From the NCBI GenBank assembly GCA_947589625.1, contig CANQCM010000025.1, positions 1 to 10,660 of the forward strand: DNA of 10,660 bases, read 5' to 3'. Positions 5,640 to 10,660 of this stretch are shown piece by piece (the first letter of the stretch is position 1; each line of letters begins with the position of its first letter). Origin of the DNA: an uncultured Alphaproteobacteria bacterium (GTDB taxonomy: Bacteria; Pseudomonadota; Alphaproteobacteria; Rs-D84). A program made the translations under genes and the position numbers. The notes below the pieces were generated by a model that made no database searches, had not been told where the DNA came from, and worked only from the letters and a program-made list of their open reading frames with translations.

Positions 5640-6149
5640 TTAACTTTCCTTTATGCCCAATAATGTGACGATGTATTTTACATATTCCGTTGCCCATCTT
5701 TCAAGTCTTTTTGGCGCAGGCATACCGTGCAACTGGACAGGACACGCGATAACAATTACATTTGGTAATTCATCGCGCACCAGACGCATTGCGCGGTTGA
5801 TATGGTCAACGGTTGTAACCAAAACGATTCGGTGCAGGTTTGATTCTGTTGCTATTTTCTTGATTGCCAATGCGTTTTGATATGTAGATTTTGAATCAGA
5901 TTCCACAGACACATGGCGAATATTTGTCGGGACATATTCTGCGCCTGCGCCAATGATATACAGGTTTGTATTTGGGTATTGATTCATCTGGTGCATGGCG
6001 AACGGAATACGGCGCGCGTCACCTGTTAAAACAAAAACAGAATCATTTGCCATAATGCCATTACATGATGTCGGGGCGGTGGCTTTGAATATAACGCCAC
6101 CAATTATAAAGGCACCCAGAATCAGTAAAGATGGTGTAAAAAATCTCAT
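5640..6149 (-). CDS. DUF218 (YdcF/SanA/ElyC-like) membrane-anchored protein
   Basis: 169-residue protein with one N-terminal membrane helix (about 5-22) and a DUF218 domain. Visible family features are SVFVLTGDARR (37-47) in place of the usual VVLGGG strand, NLYIIGAGAE (62-71), the conserved acidic patch ESDSKSTYQNA (83-93), and IVLVTTVDHINRAMRL (108-123). Family members (ElyC, SanA, YdcF) take part in envelope and peptidoglycan or lipid-carrier metabolism; the exact reaction is not established here. The frame runs upstream to 6314, but that part lies inside ftsX. The start is ATG 6147-6149, whose first base is the last base of the ftsX stop (TAATG), so the two are translationally coupled. 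Its place between ftsX and plsC matches a known alphaproteobacterial gene order. Confidence 0.85.
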   Translation of the reverse strand: MRFFTPSLLILGAFIIGGVIFKATAPTSCNGIMANDSVFVLTGDARRIPFAMHQMNQYPNTNLYIIGAGAEYVPTNIRHVSVESDSKSTYQNALAIKKIATESNLHRIVLVTTVDHINRAMRLVRDELPNVIVIACPVQLHGMPAPKRLERWATEYVKYIVTLLGIKES

Positions 6150-6991
6150 TAACTGTTTTTCAAAATGTTTAATGTTGTGCGGCGCGTCATCATTACTGCG
6201 AACAAAACAATCAGTATCGGCAACAATACCAATAACCACCAACCAAATGTTGTTAATCCCAATGTCGCCAACATTCCGACCCGTGCAGAATGTGCCGCAG
6301 ATAATATCAGCCATAAAAACGGAACAGCAACAACAAAACCAATCGCGGCGGCAAAGGCTGATATTTTTGCAACAATGATTTGCATTTGACGGGCGACAAA
6401 AGCATCTGTGGCGCCGATTTGATTTAGTATTTCCAGTTCGCGACTGTGCAGCATTGCAGTATTACGCGCAATAAACGATATACACACGCCGATTGACGCC
6501 AGCACTAAAACCAGCACCAGTGCGCAAATTGAAATCATTTTCCAGCCTGCACTGGTTGATGTTTTCAGTGCGTCTGAATGCGTTAAGAATCGCGCTTGTT
6601 CAGAAATCTTTTCGCCAACCGTACGCAAATCCGATTCGGTTTTGAATTTAATTTCGTACATCTGGGGCAGGTAATTTTTCATCGCACCGCCACCGCCAGA
6701 AATCCACGGGCGCATTAAATCTTGCATTTCTTGGGTTGAAATTTTTTTCTGAGTATCAATTTTGTCGCGATTATCGTTTAATATTTTTTCCACAGACGGC
6801 GCATTTTTTTCTTCTGAAATTTGCACCGTTGCGTATAAGTTCCATTGCGAGTTCCACCGCATGACGCCTGTACCAATTGCCAACGCGATGCCCAATGCCA
6901 ACACAGACAAAAATGTCAACAGCGCCATAATCGTTGTCATGAATATGGATTGATTTTTCACCAAAGAAAATACAACAGGTTTTCTCTTCAT
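6149..6991 (-). CDS. ftsX: Cell-division ABC transporter membrane protein FtsX
   Basis: 280-residue membrane subunit of the FtsEX complex, which couples ATP hydrolysis by FtsE to activation of septal peptidoglycan hydrolases. Four membrane segments are visible, near 17-43, 151-175, 208-232 and 249-268. A large periplasmic loop (about 44-150) lies between the first two, as in FtsX. The conserved loop motif SRELEILNQIGATDAFVARQ (183-202) matches the FtsX/permease pattern that contacts the ATPase. A Gly run (99-102) sits in the periplasmic loop. The length is close to alphaproteobacterial FtsX. The ATG overlaps the ftsE stop as ATGA, so the pair is translationally coupled. Confidence 0.93.
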   Translation of the reverse strand: MKRKPVVFSLVKNQSIFMTTIMALLTFLSVLALGIALAIGTGVMRWNSQWNLYATVQISEEKNAPSVEKILNDNRDKIDTQKKISTQEMQDLMRPWISGGGGAMKNYLPQMYEIKFKTESDLRTVGEKISEQARFLTHSDALKTSTSAGWKMISICALVLVLVLASIGVCISFIARNTAMLHSRELEILNQIGATDAFVARQMQIIVAKISAFAAAIGFVVAVPFLWLILSAAHSARVGMLATLGLTTFGWWLLVLLPILIVLFAVMMTRRTTLNILKNS

Positions 6992-7779
6992 TCCGATGTG
7001 TTTCCGATGTCGTCAAATTGTTTAGATAATTCTGCAAAATAATTTTGCGGTTTTGGGCCTTTCCAGACTTTTTTCATATCTGGCACATTTGCAGTTTTTG
7101 CCGAACCCAAGAATCCAACGCGATGATTTTCTACATGCAAGATTGGAAATTTATAAGTGTCCATGATTTTTTGGCTGTGCGTGGCAAGAATAATTGTCGT
7201 GCCAAAAATTTTATTCATTTGAATAAACAGCTCCATCAATCGCGACGCGTTTTCATCGTCAAGATTTCCAGTCGGTTCGTCAGCCAACAAAATCGCAGGC
7301 TGTACAATAATCGCACGCGCCACAGAAACGCGCTGTTGCTGGCCACCAGACAGCGACAATGGGTTTGCGTCTGCGTATTTGCCCAATCCCACCCAATCAA
7401 GAACCTTCATAACCAATTTTTTTATTTTTGCGTCATTTACACCGCGCACGCGCAAGGGCAGGGCGACATTATCAAACACCGTCAGATGATTCAGCAAAGA
7501 ATATTCTTGAAACACAATTGCCATTTTATGGCGCAATTCTGCGATTTGGTCGCGCGTCATATCATTTGTGATTTTGCCGAATAATTTTATCTGACCGCGC
7601 GATGGTTTATGCAATTGATAAATCAACCGCAACAAAGTTGTTTTACCTGCGCCAGACGCACCAGATAAAAAATAGAACGCGCCATTACTGATGTTAAACG
7701 AAACATCGGTCAGCACTTCGCGCCCACCATCATACGCTGCGCCAACATTTGCAAAAGAAATGGCTGTGTTATCTTCCAT
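6988..7779 (-). CDS. ftsE: Cell-division ATP-binding protein FtsE
   Basis: 263-residue ABC ATPase of FtsEX. All motifs are present: Walker A GASGAGKTT (40-48), Q-loop VFQEYS (Gln91), signature LSGGQ (143-147), Walker B ILLADE (163-168) with the D-loop in GNLDD, and switch His201 in ATHS. It ends with an extra tail of about 40 residues (from about 220; basic, with Pro and aromatic residues) beyond the usual roughly 220-residue FtsE. I chose ATG 7777-7779 because the domain begins there (AISFANVG). An in-frame TTG at 7815 overlaps the upstream stop and is a possible longer start; neither has a clear Shine-Dalgarno. It is third in the operon, 32 bases after the metallophosphoesterase. Confidence 0.92.
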   Translation of the reverse strand: MEDNTAISFANVGAAYDGGREVLTDVSFNISNGAFYFLSGASGAGKTTLLRLIYQLHKPSRGQIKLFGKITNDMTRDQIAELRHKMAIVFQEYSLLNHLTVFDNVALPLRVRGVNDAKIKKLVMKVLDWVGLGKYADANPLSLSGGQQQRVSVARAIIVQPAILLADEPTGNLDDENASRLMELFIQMNKIFGTTIILATHSQKIMDTYKFPILHVENHRVGFLGSAKTANVPDMKKVWKGPKPQNYFAELSKQFDDIGNTSE

Positions 7780-7811
7780 GGTATGGAGTGTAGTAAAATT
7801 TGAAAACGCGG

Positions 7812-8849
7812 TCAAATATTTTGTGTGCGATTGCGTTTTGCAATGACATACAGCGCTGCGCCAATAATCATAGATATAACCATCGTAATCAGCATAATAA
7901 CAACGGGCGAAATCAGATATCCCGTAAAGATATATTTCACAGCAAAAAATTCCAGACTTTCGCGTTTATCGCCTTGGAAATCAATATAGTGCGGTACGAC
8001 ATTTATTTTGCCGTTTTTATAAAAGTTTAATTCCAACCAACCGAAATTTTTATTTTCTTTGTCGCGCACATATTGTCCCGAAGACGGCACAGAATAAATA
8101 GGAATCCCGCTAAAATCACTGTGCGCGAAATAATGCACATGACCAAAGAACATCGCGTCTATTTTATATTTACTGATGATGGATTGGAACTTTTTCACAT
8201 CAGATGGCGCCATTGTATGCCCATGCGACCATTCAGGGTTCAAATCAATTGGTGGCTTGTGCGTAATAATTACACAGTGCGCAAATGCAGGTCGCGCAAT
8301 TTTCAATGTTTTGTCCAGCCAATCAAACTGATCCGGTGTTAATTTTTCCGCTGATGTATCCAACACAACAAACAGCACATTGCCATAACTGAACCAATAT
8401 TGCGCAGAATTTAGCACATCGCGATATTCCCAGATACTTGTATTTGGTGATTCACGATAATGCGCAACATCGTGATTGCCGGCGGTACTCCACATAGGCA
8501 TTCCGCGCAAGTGTGGCAATATTTCATACAGCAACCAATACAGCCCCATACGCGTACGGCGCGTTGAAAAATCGCCCAAGTGCATTACAAATTCAAATTC
8601 ATTTTCGTGCGATACAATATCATCAATGACTTTTTCCAGAACATGATTATTTGATCCTGTATCAGATACCAACGCGACAGAAAATCCTGATTCATCAGGC
8701 GATAAAAATTCGGCTTGGGGTGGGTAAAAGGCGCGCGCAGTATCAATAAATTTATTATCGCCCATCATGTGCAAAGTGGTAATAAATAACACACCTGTTG
8801 CACAGACTAAAAACACGCCAAGAAACCACTTCCAAGCACTTTTCAGCAT
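7812..8849 (-). CDS. Membrane-anchored calcineurin-like metallophosphoesterase
   Basis: 345-residue protein with a hydrophobic helix at each end (about 8-28 and 308-335) and a calcineurin-like phosphoesterase domain between them. The dimetal ligands are visible: Asp63 in VSDTGSN, Asp93 in LGDF, GNHD (124-127), His197 in THKPP, and GHVH (236-239). The first motif reads D-T-G rather than the usual D-x-H, so one metal ligand is replaced, as in some family branches. The catalytic domain should lie outside the cytoplasm if the first helix acts as a signal anchor. The substrate is unknown; a phosphoester in the envelope would fit the neighbours (inference). It starts 10 bases after the pal stop without a clear Shine-Dalgarno, and its stop overlaps a TTG in the ftsE frame. 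Confidence 0.87.
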   Translation of the reverse strand: MLKSAWKWFLGVFLVCATGVLFITTLHMMGDNKFIDTARAFYPPQAEFLSPDESGFSVALVSDTGSNNHVLEKVIDDIVSHENEFEFVMHLGDFSTRRTRMGLYWLLYEILPHLRGMPMWSTAGNHDVAHYRESPNTSIWEYRDVLNSAQYWFSYGNVLFVVLDTSAEKLTPDQFDWLDKTLKIARPAFAHCVIITHKPPIDLNPEWSHGHTMAPSDVKKFQSIISKYKIDAMFFGHVHYFAHSDFSGIPIYSVPSSGQYVRDKENKNFGWLELNFYKNGKINVVPHYIDFQGDKRESLEFFAVKYIFTGYLISPVVIMLITMVISMIIGAALYVIAKRNRTQNI

Positions 8850-8859
8850 TTAATTGAAA

Positions 8860-9258
8860 TTATTTTACAACTGTTGTTGTTGCGTTACGGTTTTTCGCCC
8901 ATACCTTTTCGCCAGTCCCCAGATATTGTGGGTGTTCTTTACCATAAGAAATCGCCTTGATGCGTTCTGGTTCAATACCTTCATGAATCAAGACATGCGA
9001 CGCATTACCTGCACGCAACGCGCCCAATGCCAAATTGTATTCCACAGAACCGCGTTCATCGCAATGTCCGCCAACAACCACCGCAACATCAGGATTCTTT
9101 TTCATATATTTTGCTTGTGATTCCAAATTATCGCGTGCCGAATCGGACAAGACCGCCGAATCAAACGCGAAATAGACTTGGTCGCCATCAATATTTTTTG
9201 GTGTGCATGTACATGCCGCCAACAAACACAACGCAGATAAAGCAATGATTTTTTTCAT
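8860..9258 (-). CDS. pal: Peptidoglycan-associated lipoprotein Pal, short form
   Basis: 132-residue outer-membrane lipoprotein that binds peptidoglycan and TolB. The lipobox is LAAC (13-16), so Cys16 is acylated. An OmpA-like domain fills residues 26 to the end. The hallmark Pal segment GHCDERGSVEYNLALGALRA supplies the Asp and Arg that grip diaminopimelate, and YGKEHPQYLGTGEKVWAKNRNA closes the domain. The linker between Cys16 and the domain is only about 10 residues, against about 40 in E. coli Pal. AAGGA precedes the ATG. It is the first gene of the minus-strand operon that continues through ftsEX to plsC; tolB is elsewhere on the plus strand. Confidence 0.92.
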   Translation of the reverse strand: MKKIIALSALCLLAACTCTPKNIDGDQVYFAFDSAVLSDSARDNLESQAKYMKKNPDVAVVVGGHCDERGSVEYNLALGALRAGNASHVLIHEGIEPERIKAISYGKEHPQYLGTGEKVWAKNRNATTTVVK

Positions 9259-9291
9259 ATTTTTTTCCTTTTGTTTTACCTTTCAAAATTC

Positions 9292-9321
9292 AGTTTACAA
9301 AAAAATAAGAACAAATGTCAA
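9292..9321 (-). promoter_or_regulatory. Promoter of pal and the pal-to-plsC operon
   Basis: On the minus strand TTGACA (9321 to 9316), an 18-base spacer and TAAACT (9297 to 9292, 4 of 6). It would drive the six-gene operon. It is back to back with the beta-barrel gene promoter; the two -35 boxes are 18 bases apart. Confidence 0.6.
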
Positions 9322-9339
9322 TAATGTTATTTTTAGTAT

Positions 9340-9368
9340 TTGGCGTGGGTCAAAAAATGTGATATAAT
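9340..9368 (+). promoter_or_regulatory. Promoter of the beta-barrel protein gene (extended -10)
   Basis: TTGGCG (9340-9345), 17 bases, then a perfect TATAAT (9363-9368) preceded by TGA (9360-9362), making an extended -10. The leader would be about 25 nt. Confidence 0.72.
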
Positions 9369-9401
9369 ACCGACAACAAATCTTAAGGGAGAATGTATCA
9401 A

Positions 9402-10148
9402 ATGAAAAAGTTTTATGCTGTTTTATTCTCGTTACTGGCATTGCCTGCATACGCGGCGCCCAGCCATATTCAATACGACGGTTGGAACGGTTACAATGTG
9501 ACATATAATTATACAGACAAACCGAAATCAGGCTGGTATGTTGGCGGTCGCGCAGAATTGTCTTTTTTGAATTTCAAGAATAAATACAGTTCCAACAAAC
9601 CAAACCTTGTTGGCGGCGACAGTGATAAATATTCATTTGAACCAGTATTCGGCGGGTCTTTGGCATTCGGGCGCAAATTTAATTATTTCTGGCGCGGCGA
9701 AATCGAAGGCGGTGTTATCGGCTATTTCAAAGATTCTGACAATGTTGCAGAATACACCCTGACAACACCATATTTGATGTTAAACGGATACTATGATTTC
9801 TTGAACGGTTTATATGTTGGCGCAGGTGTTGGTATCGCGACCCCACGCACCACATTTGACGGCAATGATTTTTATGATATCGGTGGCGACAGCAAATCAT
9901 ACACATTTGACGGCGACCGCACTAAATGGTCATTTTCGCCAATTGGCGCAGTTATGTTGGGTTGGTCACATGAACTGGACGACAATATCGTTCTGGACAT
10001 TCGCTATCGCTTGTCAGGATTTGGTGGTATGAAATTAAGTCGCGACATTGTTGCATTGGACGACGATGGCGGTGTATACGATTTCACCATCAAGACAGGT
10101 TTTGTCATGGACAATTCGTTTTCAATCGGGTTGAGATATGAATTTTAA
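9402..10148 (+). CDS. Outer-membrane beta-barrel protein (small porin-like)
   Basis: 248-residue exported protein. The signal peptide (1-18) ends in AYA. The rest alternates in short amphipathic strands (GWYVGGRAELSF, FGGSLAFGRKF, RGEIEGGVIGYF, PYLMLNGYYDF, LYVGAGVGIA, SPIGAVMLGWSHEL, IVLDIRYRLSG, SFSIGLRYEF) and ends in Phe, the signal for barrel assembly by BamA. About eight strands suggest a small barrel of the opacity/OmpA-like porin class. Loops are Asp/Gly/Ser-rich. A surface or adhesion role is possible; none can be assigned. An ATG at 9393 is in frame but only 1 base after AAGGGAG (9385-9391). ATG 9402, 10 bases away, gives the better spacing and a clean signal peptide. Confidence 0.85.
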   Translation: MKKFYAVLFSLLALPAYAAPSHIQYDGWNGYNVTYNYTDKPKSGWYVGGRAELSFLNFKNKYSSNKPNLVGGDSDKYSFEPVFGGSLAFGRKFNYFWRGEIEGGVIGYFKDSDNVAEYTLTTPYLMLNGYYDFLNGLYVGAGVGIATPRTTFDGNDFYDIGGDSKSYTFDGDRTKWSFSPIGAVMLGWSHELDDNIVLDIRYRLSGFGGMKLSRDIVALDDDGGVYDFTIKTGFVMDNSFSIGLRYEF

Positions 10149-10159
10149 CAAAAGGGCTG

Positions 10160-10188
10160 TTGACGCGATTCGCAAATTGTGATATTAT
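10160..10188 (+). promoter_or_regulatory. Promoter of the low-complexity exported protein gene
   Basis: TTGACG (10160-10165), 17 bases, then TATTAT (10183-10188) preceded by TGA, giving an extended -10. It starts 11 bases after the beta-barrel gene stop, so the next gene can be transcribed on its own. Confidence 0.7.
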
Positions 10189-10208
10189 AGACAGGGTAGA
10201 GAGAAATC

Positions 10209-10660
10209 ATGAAAAAAAATCATAGCATTTCAAGACTCGCAATCATTTGTGTAATGTGTGCTGGCGTTTCTGGGGCATACGGTGCATCGTCTGTGCGGTC
10301 GTTAGGTGGCGCAGGCACATATTCCAGTGCGTCATCTGCATCTGCGGCGGCGACAACAACGACAAAATCTGCGTCCAGTGGTTCTGGCACATTGGCGGCG
10401 GCGCGCGGTGGTTCTGTGCGGTTAACGCCATCAACATCTGCGGGCAAAACTGCGACATCTGCGAAAGTGACTGCCGGCTCTACAGGCGCACGCGCGGCAT
10501 CAACACCGCGTTTATCAGTGGGTAAATATTTGGGCGCAACCACAGTACTCAGTGGCGGTTCATCAACCCGCCCCGGTGGGTCAACAGGTGGCTCGGGCGG
10601 CGGCATGGACGCCGGCACCGCGGCAGAATTACAGAAATCTGTTGATGAATTAAAACGCAG
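10209..10660 (+). CDS. Exported Ala/Ser/Thr/Gly-rich protein, cut by window edge
   Basis: Open frame of 150 codons running off the right edge, read directly from the sequence. The N-terminus MKKNHSISRLAIICVMCAGV... is a signal peptide, probably cleaved after AYG or AYGA (about 28-29). The next roughly 105 residues are low-complexity, almost only Ala, Ser, Thr and Gly with scattered Arg/Lys, ending in a Gly/Ser-rich hinge (GGSTGGSGGG). The last visible residues (AAELQKSVDELKR) have heptad-like spacing and look like the start of a coiled coil. Such a layout suits a surface or envelope protein with a flexible stalk, but the function is unknown. GAGAG lies before the ATG. The region is also open on the minus strand as a Pro/Ala/Asp-rich frame, which is a shadow of the biased composition. 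Confidence 0.72.
   Translation, partial: MKKNHSISRLAIICVMCAGVSGAYGASSVRSLGGAGTYSSASSASAAATTTTKSASSGSGTLAAARGGSVRLTPSTSAGKTATSAKVTAGSTGARAASTPRLSVGKYLGATTVLSGGSSTRPGGSTGGSGGGMDAGTAAELQKSVDELKR

Noticed and set aside
10220..10618. Long minus-strand frame rich in Pro, Ala, Asp and Val
   Set aside because: It mirrors the Ala/Ser/Thr/Gly-rich plus-strand gene, which has a promoter, ribosome site and signal peptide.
1..10660. CRISPR arrays, insertion sequences, tRNA or rRNA genes, integrase attachment sites
   Set aside because: I saw no regularly spaced repeats, transposase motifs, or tRNA/rRNA sequences in the window.

Overview
This AT-leaning, densely packed window looks like a piece of the chromosome of a Gram-negative alphaproteobacterium. 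The clearest clue is a minus-strand operon in the order pal - metallophosphoesterase - ftsE - ftsX - DUF218 (YdcF-like) - plsC. The ftsE-ftsX-DUF218-plsC order and a PlsC with an H-x4-E catalytic motif are both familiar from Alphaproteobacteria. The anaerobe-type class II aldolase, the VirB2-like pilin and the small, Cys-rich or low-complexity secreted proteins suggest an uncultured host- or gut-associated lineage. That last step is inference; no rRNA or tRNA is present to settle it.

Layout. 1-926 (-): a nearly complete class II fructose-bisphosphate aldolase running off the left edge. 1083-1514 (+): an unrecognised lipoprotein whose untranslated flanks carry a 12-bp inverted repeat. 1631-1978 (+): a lone VirB2/TrbC-type pilin with its own promoter and a two-way terminator. 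2034-2258 (-): a small ribbon-helix-helix (CopG-like) protein with no toxin partner. 2470-4193 (+): tolB overlapping a secreted SNase-like nuclease. 4204-4443: a strong promoter and a roughly 165-nt highly structured RNA that is either a leader or a free small RNA. 4444-4920 (+): a secreted protein with 17 cysteines. 4929-9258 (-): the pal-to-plsC operon. 9402-10148 (+): an outer-membrane beta-barrel protein. 10209-end (+): the start of an exported Ala/Ser/Thr/Gly-rich protein.

How the genes work together. Most of the window serves the cell envelope. TolB (periplasm) and Pal (outer-membrane lipoprotein) belong to the Tol-Pal machine that draws in the outer membrane at division. FtsE/FtsX is the divisome ABC complex that controls septal peptidoglycan hydrolysis. 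PlsC makes phosphatidic acid for phospholipids, and DUF218 proteins act in envelope metabolism. Here tolB and pal lie about 5 kb apart on opposite strands, and pal leads the ftsEX operon.

The least explained element is the RNA at about 4239-4416. It can fold as a long-range rod (three helices joining its ends) or as a chain of local hairpins that reuse the same bases. One of its segments can also pair with the ribosome binding site of the downstream Cys-rich gene. This resembles a riboswitch or attenuator, but I match it to no family I know.
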